A stretch of DNA of 64,000 bases from Trissonchulus latispiculum (lineage: Eukaryota; Nematoda; Enoplea; Enoplida; Ironidae), in assembly GCA_030248195.1 (NCBI GenBank), contig JASAND010011119.1:1-64000 (forward strand). Direction: 5' to 3'. The translations under genes and the position numbers were made by a program. Of the stretch, positions 18,987 to 32,057 are shown piece by piece; positions within the stretch are counted from its first letter, which is position 1; each line of letters opens with the position of its first letter. The notes beneath the pieces were generated by a model that was not told where the DNA came from, ran no database searches, and was given only the letters and a program-made list of their open reading frames with translations.

Positions 18987-21677
18987 ATGAAGCTTACACT
19001 TGTGTTCATTTCATTGGCAGTGCTAGCTGTCGGAGTAAGTTGAAATGGTATTACTTTCGGAGTGATTTTGAAAGTCGAGTTCGAGTTCTACTATTCAAGG
19101 GGGTCCGAATTTTTCAAAATTTCGGTGGCACATAACTAGGGTTGTGCCGTTAAGAAATTTCTCGGGCCGGGCTCGGGCTCGGGCCAACCAACCTCCTCGG
19201 GCCGGGGGTCGGGCCGGGCGGGGCCCGGCCCGAAGCCCGAGGCCCGCTTCACGGCCCGAGCGGCCCGAGGAGCCCGAGCGGCCCAAATACAGCCCGACCG
19301 CTGCAGAGAGGCCCAAAATGGCTCAAACAGCATCCAGTTTGCCGAGTATATAGTTTTATTAGTATTACGCATCGGTAAACCCAAAATGAACTTTCATGGT
19401 TCGATTAGCTGTAACTTCAAGTGCAGCATTAGCTATTGTTTGAAGCTTTTCATTTAATAATTTTCAGATAATGCTTTGAGCACTAATTTGTAACCACACA
19501 CGAGAGCTATAAAGCTTATGTATTTTATAGATTGTAAAGTTTTTGGTTATTGAATCATCCAAAAAGGATAAAGATAAATCACTCACACAGCTTAAACTTA
19601 GCAGATTTAAACACACAATTGACCACTGACTAAAACGTGGGAAGTTGGCGAAGCTTTACTTGTTAGCTTCCTTGTACCAAACCAGGGTTTGTCTGCCGCC
19701 GTAGCAGAGTAACTAAAATAGTTCCTTCTGAATGTTTGTGTCTGTATACAGTTTGCTTCAAATGTATCGACAACAGTGTGTGAACAAAGGAAGCCACAAG
19801 TCACAACGAAAAAATCAATATTTTTCACCAATGACAAACTACTCAAATAGCCCGGAAAGCCCGAGAGGCCCGAGCGGCCCGAGTGGCCCGAGCGGCCCGA
19901 ATGGCCCGAGCGGCCCGAACGGCCCGCCCGAGTGGCCTGAACGGCCCGAGTCGGGCCGGGCTCAACTGAGAACTCGGGCCGGGCTCGGGCCGGGCCGTCT
20001 CATTAAAAACTCGGGCCGGGCCGGTTTCGGGCCGGCCCGAGCCCGAAGCCCGCTTCACGGCCCTGGCACAACCGTACACATAACTCTCCTTATTCTTATT
20101 CGTGATCAACGTTCGGCGTCTCGACTGACAACTGAGAGAAAAAGACTAAAAATCGAAAATTTCTTATTTGCTCATCCAAAAATTCGAGACCTATCCGACT
20201 TTCAAAGAGCACCAAAATAGCACTGATGCTTCAGGCACTGTAACAGGTTCAGGTTGTACTGGTTTCAGTTTTAGTCACTCAAACTGCAACTTAAAGTGAA
20301 TCTTATTTGGCAGGGGAGGTGTAGCGCTTCTACCAGGGCTAGTGGACCAAGAGGAAGCAAAGGACAAGCCCAAACGGTGGCGTCAGGCACCCTTGTACCC
20401 ACGAAACCAGGACCTAGAAGAGAGAAGGAAAGAGGGAGGTTCAGCTTTTCACTCACCATTGAAAGTAAAGAATTGGCTCAGCCGGGTTTCGAACCACGGC
20501 CCTTCTAAAGCCGGAGCAGACATGCTAACCAACTACACACCGCCATCAGCTGAACTCCCTTGTCAGGCTTATCAATCTTTCCTATGCCTGCTCCCCTTAC
20601 AGAGGAGTCCTTAAACTGACACTGGAACTGAAACTAAAACTAGACAGGACAGAGACCTAGGGGCAGTTGCATAAAAACTCTGCTAGCGTTGCTAGTGTGA
20701 GATACAAGTATGAGTGTTTCATAAAATGTTTTGAGAAATCGAAAAATTAGCTAAGATACTGCTGCTACTCGCAGCACTAGCATTGCTAGTGCGAGCAACA
20801 AGTCTGCTTAAATTTTATAAATTTTTGAAAGATTTTTTAAAATGTTTGAAATCTCTTTATTTTGAGCATTCAGAAAATATTGACATTGTCAAACGTAACT
20901 TGAATAATAAACTCTCCACAAAAGTTACTCATTTGGTCCAGTTTAAGTTTGCTACACTATAGTTTAGTCTTGCCTGAGAACTTGAAGATTTGAAGGTTTT
21001 AAGCAGCCTTTGGTTAATATTCCGCAACAGGAGCACAAATAAACTAAAACTGAAACTGAAACTAAACTAGGTTGCTGAAACAACACTACAGCATAGTACG
21101 TTTGAAAGGTTTCGAATGTGCCTAAAACTAAATGTAGCTGTCCGGTTGAATAAGTGTACACAGTGGATGGTGGTGGAATCACCAAGACACTGCCAATTTT
21201 GACCATATGCAACATCACCGTATCGGGTACTTTTGCATACCGTGTTCATTTCAGAGCTACGCCAGCAGCGAGGCCAGTGGCGGAAACAGCGGAAGCGGCG
21301 AGCAACGTGGACCACCGCCAGGTGGTGACGGCGGTCAACAGGGTCCTCCAGATGGCCAGGGTGGCTCAGGAGGACCCCCCGAAGGTGGACCGCAGGGTCA
21401 AGGTCAGGGTCGAGGACAAGGAACAGGAAATCAGGGTCAAGGAAATCAAGGTCAAGGAAATCAGGGTCAAGGAAATCAAGGTCAAGGAAATCAGGGTCAA
21501 GGAAATCAAGGTCAAGGAAATCAGGGTCAAGGAAATCAAGGTCAAGGAAATCAAGGTCAAGGAAATCAGGGTCAAGGAAATCAAGGTCAAGGAAATCAAG
21601 GTCAAGGAAATCAGGGTCAAGGAAATCAGCAAGGAGGTGGTGGTGGTAGACGTGGTCAGGGTCAGGGTCAACAGTAA
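18987..21677 (+). CDS. Secreted Gly/Gln/Asn-rich repeat protein, paralog 2 (two exons)
   Basis: Exon 1 is 18987-19034 (signal peptide MKLTLVFISLAVLAVG) before a GTAAGT donor. Exon 2 is 21255-21677 after TTTCAG, phase 0, giving 156 residues. The mature chain starts SYASSEASGGNSGSGEQ, then a Gly/Pro-rich part (GPPPGGDGG, GGPPEGGPQ), then 13 perfect or near-perfect GNQGQ pentapeptides plus a partial one, and a GGGGGRRGQGQGQQ tail. There is no Cys and no known domain. An ATG-started frame from 21207 covers exon 2 but wrongly reads the intron end. Paralog 3 has the same ends without the pentapeptide array, so the array expanded after duplication. A secreted structural or adhesive role is inference. 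Confidence 0.87.
19137..20076. mobile_element. hAT-like element with GGCCCGAGC arrays
   Basis: The ends are TAGGGTTGTGCC and its complement GGCACAACCGTA, flanked by a perfect 8-bp duplication CACATAAC (19129-19136 and 20077-20084). GC-rich arrays of GGGCTC/GGCCCGAG units fill both sub-terminal zones around an AT-rich core. It lies in the intron of secreted paralog 2. The Pro/Gly/Arg/Ala-rich frames across it are repeat artefacts. Confidence 0.87.
20320..20604 (-). mobile_element. tRNA-derived SINE, copy C
   Basis: This is the inverted copy of the same SINE. Read on the minus strand it has the leader GTAAGGGGAGCAGGCATAGG, a tRNA-like head with B box GGTTCGAAACCC, the AATTCTTTACTTTCAATG body, and the end AGAAGCGCTAC. 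It lies in the intron of secreted paralog 2. Confidence 0.85.
21426..21629 (+). repeat. 15-bp coding minisatellite (GNQGQ codons)
   Basis: Thirteen head-to-tail copies of GGAAATCARGGTCAA, with a partial fourteenth. The only frequent variant is the synonymous CAA/CAG. Near-identity at silent sites indicates recent or ongoing expansion, and the 15-bp period preserves the frame of secreted paralog 2. Confidence 0.95.
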
Positions 21678-21800
21678 ACTACAGAAGAATACAGTAGTCT
21701 TAAAATCTAGCACCTCAATGCACTGGGTTATCATCACTGAGGATTCTGTTATGTAAATGGTTTCTGTATTGTAACGACAAATTGTGATTGTATCGAATCT

Positions 21801-21806
21801 AATAAA
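21801..21806 (+). promoter_or_regulatory. Poly(A) signal AATAAA of secreted paralog 2
   Basis: AATAAAGTTT lies 124 bases after the stop and fits the 3' end of the gene. Confidence 0.7.
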
Positions 21807-23001
21807 GTTTATGCTCTAATCTCAACACCAGCTATAAGCTTGATGTGTTTAGGACATTGTATGCTTAGACAATAGCTTATTATACAAACGATAGTGAATG
21901 TCCCAATATTCAATAATATGACTAAATATATCGATTGAGATAGCAGACTGGACAGTTACACTACGTCGACGTTATAATAATTGTTATTCTTAATAATTCC
22001 CCAGGTAATTGCCCCGTGGCAGCACGGGCGCCAAAAACATGAGTCACATGGACTACAGTCAGGCGTGACTGAAAATACAATATCTTTTTCACGGGTGTTT
22101 TTCACTCTCACGACTTCAATCCTTTACGATGTAGGATATTGTGTGTACCTCATAAAATAAACTGTTATCGGACTTAGTAAATGATTGCAGCTAAGAGCTC
22201 GGTGTATGATCCCTTAGAGGCCTTAGAGAAGGTGGAGAGAGAGAGTTTAGAGGATAATGGGGAGAGTAAAACCTAATGTCTGCCTAGACGACCGTTCAAG
22301 TTGACCTATTAGAAAAGGAAAAACCACCCCCACGACTTTACTTTTCGAATCACAAGTATCAACTTTTAGACAAAACCCAATACGACAACTTACAAAATTA
22401 CGAGAGACGTAACACGACAAGAAAAATAATAACAAAAAGCACACGATGAGAGCCACCATTCGAATCCCCAAATATTCTACCCAACTCGGAACCCCCAACC
22501 AGACGAACCCGAAGACAAGCTATACACTGACAAAATTCAAGTATGCACTTCCGTTTATACTTATGAAGCTAACACCGTAGCTAGTCCAAAAGAAATAAGA
22601 TTTATCGTTTCAGATAGGGTAATTTCAAAATCATTTGTTATTGAGTAATTCCACATCCTAAACGCACTACTGTGCTTCAAATAGGAAGATAGTGACAACT
22701 TATATTTCACTGCTGCGGTCTTGCACAGCTAACAATCAATTGTTCAGTGAGTAATATTCCACAACGAAACAAGCTGAACCTGACGGAATAATTAATTTCA
22801 ACAATCTGTGACCAGCATCGTATTCTTTACTGGTTCTGTTATGTTATTTCTGCGCGTTGAGCAGGAGACCGCGGGATCGATTTTTTCCGATGCTTGGTGG
22901 TGTGCAACTTTCATTCATTCTTTAATTTAGTTGGAAAGATAAGAAAGTTCTTGTTTTCTACCTTATTCTGTCGGTAAGCAGTAGAGACACTGAATTGATT
23001 G

Positions 23002-23611
23002 GGGTTTTTCCAGATTACCCCCCCCCCACTACTCAAAGTTCTTAAAACTCGACCAAATGAGCTGAAATTTGGTGTGGGCATGTTTTCGACCACGCTGAGT
23101 TCAAATATCGCAAAATTTTTCGATTTCGCTAAATTCAATTTTTTTCGATTTTTTTCGATTTCCAAGGGGGGACCAAGGGCAACCGAAAAATTTTTTGTCT
23201 TCGATTTTGCTGAAAAGTTGTATATAGGGGTTTTCTGGGTCGCAGAACACGAATCTGAAGTCAGTTTTTCGATTCAGCTTTTCGTTAGCTCAGCATAAGC
23301 TTACAACTTAAGCTTACAACTTTAGCTTATATCAAGCTAACGAAAAGCTGAATCAAAAAACGGACTTCAGATTCGTGTTCTGCGGCCCAGAAATCTCCTG
23401 TACGCAACTTTTCAGCAAAATCGAAGACAAAAAATTTTTCGGTTGCCCTTGGTCCCCCCTTGGGAATCGAAAAAAATCGAATTTCGCGAAATCGAAAAAT
23501 TTTGTGATATTTGAACTCAGCGTGGTCCAAAACATAACCACACCAAATTTTAGCTCATTTGGTCGAGTTTTAAGAACTTTGAGTGGTGGGGGGGTAATCT
23601 GGAAAAGACCC
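23002..23611. mobile_element. 610-bp foldback element, AAGCTTA-centred family
   Basis: The two ~300-bp arms are inverted copies, so the whole element can fold into one hairpin around AAGCTTACAACTTTAGCTTA. The ends are GGGTTTTTCC/GGAAAAGACCC and the target duplication is a perfect 8 bp, ATTGATTG (22994-23001 and 23612-23619). Related copies are at 16985-17530, 33301-35138 and 52720-53360. The frames inside are arm artefacts. Confidence 0.85.
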
Positions 23612-24541
23612 ATTGATTGTTATGGAAAATGCAAAATTGAAAAACAGGAACAGAATAATATGAAAAATAAACAAGTAGAGCCCAAAAGGGCAAGATTACT
23701 CTGCTGAGAGTTCCATTCGCAAACTTTCTTAGGACCTACTTCTTTAAAGATTAAATGGTCAGATTAAACGGATAAAATTCAGCCGGATTAACATTGTAAT
23801 AGCTGTTTCTTCATTGCCGGATTAAACGGATTAAAAGGATTAAAATTAACTGGTTTAATCTCACCATTGTTAATCCGAGGATTAACCGAGTTAATTTTAA
23901 TTCGTTTAATTCGCCATTAAATTCCATCCAGCACCATTCCAAACTGGCAAACGTTTAACTGAAATCAGACCTAATTTGCATATTCTGAATGTAAAAAGTG
24001 TACATAGCTAGCCACACGTTGTAAGAGGTTTTCGGGATTTTGCAGCAAGAATACAGAAGTACACAAAATATACATGCCACACACCCATATTAGGCATTCC
24101 TGCTCTAGCCGAAATAAATATTAGGTATTTCGTCCCTAGCCGGAATAAAAATGAATTAACATGCTCCCATCACGCGACTTTACGTGGTAGCAATGCACTA
24201 ACTTGAAGATGTGCGTACAAGTTATGCGTACTGCGTTCTCGTGATTTATGAGCCCAGTGACTAAAGTCCTGTCCACACTGCAATGCTACAATGCATCGAG
24301 TTTCCGCATTGGACCCCACGGTAGGATTGTTGTCGCCCCTTACTAAATTAACTATATTTTTGGACTTCAGTAAAAGATTGCGCTAGGTTCGTATTCAGTG
24401 TGTGACATCCAAATCTAAGATAAAAGCGAGCGAGAGTTAAAGACTGAGCGAGAATGCGAGCCCTCTAAATTGCTGTAGCTTCGAGCAAACTGGCTGCTCG
24501 AATGCTCGCGAAATACCCGGTTATTTTTGGGCGGTACTGTA

Positions 24542-27013
24542 CACTTAATCGGAGATGCACCAGGGTCCCGATGCCAGCCAGACCAAAAGTTTGTAATTTT
24601 TGACAATTTTTGCCAAAAGTTTGGAATTTTAAAGTCAAAGTTAAGTTAAATTGGTACAGATTCTTTATATTTCTCATCAGCTTGAATGAAAACAACAATC
24701 GTAGTTTTGTCTATGCTTGAAATTATAGTAAAATCTGAATTTTTAAGAAAACTATCCTATTTAGATCTCCAATGTTCAGGCCCCGGCTTCTGTGCATCTC
24801 TGTCAAAGTATTTGCTGAAAATATTTTAAATATTCGATATGTCAATATTTTAAATTTGCTAAAAATTATTCACTGTTCGGCTCTCTCGAAAGTGCGTTTA
24901 GCCTGACAGAGTCCAAAGGCTCTTGGATACGTTTGCCGATTTAAAGTGGTGGTGTCCTTTTGTACAGTGCTTTTAGGGGGTTTTTAAAAGGTATAACTTT
25001 GGAAATTTGAGTCTGGAAACTTATTTTTAGTCAATTTTCTCACCCCTTGCAGCAGCATTTCTTACTGCTTGTGAGAGCTATTTTGGTACCCCTTGGGGTG
25101 GATTCGCCGACAGGAGTGGTATTTCTCCCTTGTCCGCTTGAGAAGAACGTAACATATAAAAAAACCTCCAAAATTGAATTAGAAAACAGGACTTAACTGT
25201 TGAACTTTTCGGATGTTTTCGGATTTCGGATTCATTCCAAAAACTGACCAGGGGCTTACTACATTCTGAATAACGAAAACAAAGAGAAATTATGTATAAC
25301 TTCTCCACTAAAAGTTCTGCTACAACCTACGGATTGTGATACGTAGTTCAGTCATTAGGATTTTTCTAGAACAGTTGCTTTGAAAAGGATGGAGAGTGAC
25401 CTTATGTGCCATCCACTATGCACTTGAAGAACACATGCTTATAATAAAATTTAAGGCATTTAAAGCTTTGTAAAAGCGGCAGAAATTGCAGTCTGTGTGC
25501 TCAGCTATTGAGTTCGTCTACTGCTTTGAAAAGCAAGAAATGCAAGTAGAGATCTGGATAAGTACACAGTGCACGCAGTAGGAACATCACATAGATTTAT
25601 GATTACTTTTCTGGATATAACCTAATATAGAATAAGTTTCGTCAAACGCCCATAAGCGCTACGATTAGTAATTGTGGAGAAGAGCACCGAGCCAAAATTA
25701 GCGATTTTTTTGAAATCCCAACATGAAGTCTATTTTTTCCGAACACTTTTCAGAAAATTCTCAGAATTTTTGTGAATATTTTAACAAGAGATACCCGCAA
25801 CTACGGGTAGCCTGCGGGTAGCAAAATTTCTATTACCCGCGGGTACCTGCTGGTACCCGCGGGTACCCGTGGGTACTCGCGGCCCACTTCCAATTCTGGT
25901 AGGAACGGCAGTGATGACGAACTAAGCAAAATTTGAGACTAAAATTAATGGCACAACCAAGCATGGAGAGCTAGAAATCCAAAGTAGATTTTTCCAGAAG
26001 TACCTACTATGTGGGGCATGACTTTAGTTCCTTCGACTCGTCAAATATGCATGTGCAGACCTTACAACCCAAATCCACCCAACCGAAAAATCAGAAATTT
26101 CTGGAACATGTGGTGTCCTCTTCGACAGTGAGCTTTATCTACACTACCTTTACTAGAGTAGTCTGAACGATCCGGATAAATCCAGGAACGCATCAAGGGC
26201 CAGTGACGCAATTGCAGCAGTACTTCAAATAGATTAAAAGAACCTCCCTGAAGTTAGCTGTTCCACTTAATGAGCCAGTGCTAAGACTGATTGAGTCAGC
26301 TAATATGTGATGAAAAATCAATGAGTCAGCACTCAGCGATCAGTTCGATTGAGTCGGTTGTTTTTCGTTTTGAGTTGACAAAAATATGTTGGAACTGCTA
26401 ACTTCAAGCTTACGGTGCCACTTTTGAGTCATGAGCTAAAACGTATGCAGCCAGTAGCTGCAACAAAAAGTACAATGAGTCACAACTCAAAATCGCTTAT
26501 CTCCTTTCTGAAAGTGTACAAAATCTAATGAACCAATATAATAAATTACTGAAGAAACGATGTTAGGAAAATAAACACATAGCTAACCACTGGCTTAGAA
26601 ACGTCCATCATCTGAATTTAACTCTAAGTTTAACTTTAAGTCTTTTTTCATCGTCTCGTCGGCATAGGTGTAAGGTTGGGAGGGGGGGGGGGTTGGGGGT
26701 AGCCCCCCAGCCCTTTTTTCAACCTTAAGTGGAACTGCTAACTTTAGGGAGGTATTAAAGGACCTTTTTGGCGAATGGGTAGAGTAGAGTAGAGTAGAGT
26801 AGAGTTCAAATTAACTCTTTTAACCCTTTTCATTAATACGCAGTGTTAGATTTAACTGTTTTAACTCTTTTAACTCTGCAGGGTTAAAATCAAATAGTTA
26901 AACGAGTTAAAACCGGCAGAGTTGAAATTAACTCTGTGCATTCGCGAAAAGAGTTAAAAGAGTTAAAATGGGGACAGTTAAAATTAAAATAGTTAAAAAG
27001 TTAAAAGAGTTAA
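24542..27013 (+). repeat. Left arm of a large inverted repeat
   Basis: About 2.47 kb is repeated in inverted orientation at 29244-31740, with only scattered single-base differences in the parts compared. The outer boundary falls inside a hAT-like copy: the left one (24542-25898) is truncated there. The inner boundary falls inside the TTTAACTC-rich element. Confidence 0.9.
26242..26753. mobile_element. ~510-bp MITE with 28-bp inverted ends
   Basis: ACCTCCCTGAAGTTAGCTGT at the left matches the inverted ACTGCTAACTTTAGGGAGGT at the right. The flanks are ATTAAAAGA and ATTAAAGGA, a 9-bp duplication with one mismatch, which would suit Mutator-like transposition. A second copy lies in the right arm of the large inverted repeat. 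Confidence 0.6.
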
Positions 27014-28512
27014 AGAAAAGAGTTAAAATGACTTTTGCATTCGCAATGCCCAACTTTTCAACAGTTGAGAACATTTAAAAAGAAACTTACCAACGTTTGG
27101 AACATTTTAAATAAAATTACTAATAAGACAAGAAAAGAAGATATTTTTACTAATTTCATTCATGAACATTGATTACATCATGAAATTACATCAAATTAAT
27201 TAAGTTTGCGCATCATTAGTCTAGATGACCTTTCAAAAATCTCAAGGTTCAAGCTTTTTTATAAAGTTTATAGTAATTTTCAGTTTTGTAATTTTACTTG
27301 TTTCGGTTATTCATAGGCATAGGCAAATTAGCCTTTTAATTAATCTACTTTTTGGATTGCTTGTATGGGTCAGGGCTGAAAGAATTTGACCAATTGTTAA
27401 GTTTTCATCGTCACTATAATCCCAGCTGTGCATTAAGCACTTAGATTGTATATATCTGTAATGTTTGAGCTGTTTCAAAATTCTTTTAGTTCATAAAATA
27501 TTAGTAAAATTAATTTTTCACTTGAATTACTGTTAACTTTGATAAAAAAGTTTCTTCATTTTTTTGTCATAAAAATTGTTCTAAGGATGTTTATCTTTCA
27601 TTTTTGAAAATTTTTAAATTGCTTGATATTTGACTTTATGGCATTGTTGTATCACATCACATTACATAATATAACACTTTTTGTTTTACTCATTTTTCAC
27701 CAGGAGTAATGCCCTTGTTTTGGCAAATTAAATTATTTTCAAGTACTATACTATTTCATCGGGGATGCCCAGTTTCTGTGAGACTCAGCTAAGTTCTTAA
27801 TTATTGTATTTTCCCTATGTTTGCTTCCCTCACTAAATATCCCTATAACCTTGCTAACTTCGTTCTTTTGTAGTGTTTCGCTGTTTAGGCTTTTAATGTG
27901 TCCAGCACCAACTCTCATACATACTTCCAATTTGCATTTATAAAGTGCTCTCGAAGATTTGGCAAAAACAATTTAGAGTTAGTACTTATTTATAAGTACT
28001 ATTATTTATTTTGATTCAATTAAATTTATTTAATGATTATTTCTAATAATGCAGCATGTTAAAAACAATAATATTTTCTATCTATTTTGATTTTAAGTAT
28101 TTCATTGTTTTAGTGACAGTAAATCAGCAGAATATTGGCAAAACCTTAAGCAATTTTGAAGCATTAAGTTCCATCCAATGAAATTATGTATTGCACTTTC
28201 CTTGGTTGAATTATTTTGTCATATTTAGACGCGGGTTAAAATTCAATGTAAAATAGCGTGAGGTTAAACGAGTTAAATTTAACCCATTCATGAAAACGGT
28301 AGAGTTAAATTTAGCTCGGCAGCCTTTCAACTCTACGTGTCATCCACGAGAAGAGTAGAGTTAAAAGAGCTAATTTTTAACTCTTTTCGCGAATGACCCA
28401 AGGGTTAAAAATTTTAACTCTGCTTAACTCGCTGAGTTAAATTTAACTCTTAACTCATTCTCGAAAAGGATCGAGTTAATTTTAACTCGTTTAACCAATT
28501 CGCGAAAAGTCC
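26760..28512. mobile_element. 1.75-kb element with TTTAACTC-rich inverted ends
   Basis: The ends are GGACCTTTTTGGCGAATGG and GGACTTTTCGCGAATTGG, inverted. Inside each end are many GAGTTAAAA/TTTAACTC units, including (AGAGT)n at 26783-26805. The AT-rich middle has no recognisable transposase. Short relatives are at 41684-41847 and 60354-60520. The right arm of the large inverted repeat holds only the first ~250 bp of it. Confidence 0.65.
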
Positions 28513-29243
28513 CTAAGAAAAAGCATTTAATACCAGTTAAAGTGAAGTGAGACGGTTGCTACCTAAAACCTAAAATCTAAAGTAGTAGTATTAGTACCTA
28601 AAATCCATCATCACCTATTAAGGACCTAAAAACTTTGTTCCTTGCGCATAATTCCACCCATGCATTTTTAATTATCTAGACCAGGTTTTAAGCGGGAAAT
28701 TCCATTTGGTTTTCGTAGAGGTACTAGACCTAAGAGCAAGAATGCACGGCGCATTGCAAGATAAGAGTGGTTGGATGGCACAAACGAAAGGTCGCATGCG
28801 GTAGGTGGCGTGGGACATTATTCACTGTGTATTGACAATTCTCTGCGCAACAGCGCAGCAGCAGAAATAGAATGGGCGCTATCTTCATATTTGTGGCACA
28901 AAGTGCGCTTAGTTTGATAAAAATTATCTGTTCTTAGATAAACCATGAAATTATTTTATTTCGGAATGTTGAATGACTTCTTTTGGGTAGCTACAGTATT
29001 GGCTCAATTCGATTGGTCGGTGGTTCGTTTAGGTGTATATCCGGGAGCAGGGTAACGCCGTCCCTTTTTGTTCTCTCTGTGTTTGTAGTCTCGCTCTTCG
29101 TATTCGTCTGAAAAAATTGTGTTGGTTCTCGTATAATTTGTGAGCTGATAAAGTAATTGTGTTTGGAAAGTAAATTCGCAAGGTTGTTTTCGATTTGAGT
29201 AGGTGTAGGGCAGAGTTGGAAGTGGGCCGCAGGTACCCACGGG

Positions 29244-31740
29244 TTAACTCTTTTAACTTTTTAACTATTTTAATTTTAACTGTCTCCATTTTAACTCTTT
29301 TAACTCTTTTCGCGAATGCACAGAGTTAATTTCAACTCTGCCGGTTTTAACTCGTTTAACTATTTGATTTAACCCTGCAGAGTTAAAAGAGTTAAAACAG
29401 TTAAATCTAACCCTGCGTATTAATGAAAAGGGTTAAAAGAGTTAATTTGAACTCTACTCTACTCTACTCTACTCTACCCATTCGCGAAAAGATCCTTTAA
29501 TACCTCCCTAAAGTTAGCAGTTCCACTTAAGGTTGAAAAAAGGGCTGGGGGGCTACCCCCAACCCCCCCCCCCTCCCAACCTTACACCTATGCCGACGAG
29601 ACGATGAAAAAAGACTTAAAGTTAAACTTAGAGTTAAATTCAGATGATGGACGTTTCTAAGCCAGTGGTTAGCTATGTGTTTATTTTCCTAACATCGTTT
29701 CTTCAGTAATTTATTATATTGGTTCATTAAATTTTGTACACTTTCAGAAAGGAGATAAGCGATTTTGAGTTGTGACTCATTGTACTTTTTGTTGCAGCTA
29801 CTGGCTGCACACGTTTTAGCTCATGACTCAAAAGTGGCACCGTAAGCTTGAAGTTAGCAGTTCCAACATATTTTTGTCAACTCAAAACGAAAAACAACCG
29901 ACTCAATCGAACTGATCGCTGAGTGCTGACTCATTGATTTTTCATCACATATTAGCTGACTCAATCAGTCTTAGCACTGGCTCATTAAGTGGAACAGCTA
30001 ACTTCAGGGAGGTTCTTTTAATCTATTTGAAGTACTGCTGCAATTGCGTCACTGGCCCTTGATGCGTTCCTGGATTTATCCGGATCGTTCAGACTACTCT
30101 AGTAAAGGTAGTGTAGATAAAGCTCACTGTCGAAGAGGACACCACATGTTCCAGAAATTTCTGATTTTTCGGTTGGGTGGATTTGGGTTGTAAGGTCTGC
30201 ACATGCATATTTGACGAGTCGAAGGAACTAAAGTCATGCCCCACATAGTAGGTACTTCTGGAAAAATCTACTTTGGATTTCTAGCTCTCCATGCTTGGTT
30301 GTGCCATTAATTTTAGTCTCAAATTTTGCTTAGTTCGTCATCACTGCCGTTCCTACCAGAATTGGAAGTGGGCCGCGAGTACCCACGGGTACCCGCGGGT
30401 ACCCGCAGGTACCCGCGGGTAATAGAAATTTTGCTACCCGCAGGCTACCCGTAGTTGCGGGTACTCTTGTTAAAATATTCACAAAAATTCTGAGAATTTT
30501 CTGAAAAGTGTTCGGAAAAAATAGACTTCATGTTGGGATTTCAAAAAAAATCGCTAATTTTGGCTCGGTGCTCTTCTCCACAATTACTAATCGTAGCGCT
30601 TGTGGGCGTTTGACGAAACTTATTCTATATTAGGTTATATCCAGAAAAGTAATCATAAATCTATGTGATGTTCCTACTGCGTGCACTGTGTACTTATCCA
30701 GATCTCTACTTGCATTTCTTGCTTTTCAAAGCAGTAGACGAACTCAATAGCTGAGCACACAGACTGCAATTTCTGCCGCTTTTACAAAGCTTTAAATGCC
30801 TTAAATTTTATTATAAGCATGTGTTCTTCAAGTGCATAGTGGATGGCACATAAGGTCACTCTCCAACCTTTTCAAAGCAACTGTTCTAGAAAAATCCTAA
30901 TGACTGAACTACGTATCACAATCCGTAGGTTGTAGCAGAACTTTTAGTGGAGAAGTTATACATAATTTCTCTTTGTTTTCGTTATTCAGAATGTAGTAAG
31001 CTCCTGGTCAGTTTTTGGAATGAATCCGAAATCCGAAAACATCCGAAAAGTTCAACAGTTAAGTCCTGTTTTCTAATTCAATTTTGGAGGTTTTTTTATA
31101 TGTTACGTTCTTCTCAAGCGGACAAGGGAGAAATACCACTCCTGTCGGCGAATCCACCCCAAGGGGTACCAAAATAGCTCTCACAAGCAGTAAGAAATGC
31201 TGCTGCAAGGGGTGAGAAAATTGACTAAAAATAAGTTTCCAGACTCAAATTTCCAAAGTTATACCTTTTAAAAACCCCCTAAAAGCACTGTACAAAAGGA
31301 CACCACCACTTTAAATCGGCAAACGTATCCAAGAGCCTTTGGACTCTGTCAGGCTAAACGCGCTTTCGAGAGAGCCGAACAGTGAATAATTTTTAGCAAA
31401 TTTAAAATATTGACATATCGAATATTTAAAATATTTTCAGCAAATACTTTGACAGAGATGCACAGAAGTCGGGGATTGGAAACATCGGTGAACATTGGAG
31501 ATCTAAATAGGATAGTTTTCTTAAAAATTCAGATTTTACTATAATTTCAAGCATAGACAAAACTACGATTGTTGTTTTCATTCAAGCTGATGAGAAATAT
31601 AACAAAGAATCTGTACCAATTTAACTTAATTTTGACTTTAAAATTCCAAACTTTTGGCAAAAATTGTCAAAAATTACAAACTTTTGGTCTGGCTGGCATC
31701 GGTGGTGCAACTCTGGTGCAACTCCGATTAAATGCTGTAT
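29244..31740 (-). repeat. Right arm of the large inverted repeat
   Basis: Inverted copy of 24542-27013. Its inner end abuts a lone hAT terminus (CAGAGTTGGAAGTGGGCCGC at about 29215-29243). Its outer end lies inside an intact hAT-like element that continues to 32057. Confidence 0.9.
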
Positions 31741-32057
31741 CAGTAGTTTAAATTTTTAACATTTCGAAAACTTTTTGGTACTTTTTTGGCAAACTTCAGC
31801 ATTGATTTTCCATATTTCGGCAACACATCTCAACACTATTAGTAACGCATATAGTTTAGAAGTTTTAAATAAAAGTTGGCAGTTTTAAGAAATCTAACAG
31901 CATAGTAATCGTATAGCATTCCAAAAAAAATTTTGCGGGTATCTTGCGGGTATCAGCTGACTGCGGGCCGCGGGCCGAGGGGCGGGACGGGGCGGGTACC
32001 ACCTTGCGGGTAGCGGGGCGGGGCGGGCCGCCAAAATGGTACCCGCTTCCAACTCTG
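30357..32057. mobile_element. hAT-like element with GGGTACCCGC arrays in the right arm
   Basis: The ends are CAGAATTGGAAGTGGGCC and ...CCCGCTTCCAACTCTG, flanked by a perfect 8-bp duplication GTTCCTAC (30349-30356 and 32058-32065). The 1.7-kb core has no transposase frame. The inverted partner in the left arm ends at 25898, beside GTAGGAAC (the same target site inverted), but is cut off at about 24542. The element therefore inserted before the region was inverted and duplicated. Confidence 0.85.

Noticed and set aside
21366..21756. Val/Lys-rich + frame and Leu/Thr/Ile-rich - frame over the 15-bp repeat
   Set aside because: They are alternative frames of the GNQGQ minisatellite.
22247..22498. 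Minus-strand frame with hydrophobic stretches
   Set aside because: No splice partners, homolog or conserved pattern could be seen; length is within chance for AT-rich DNA.
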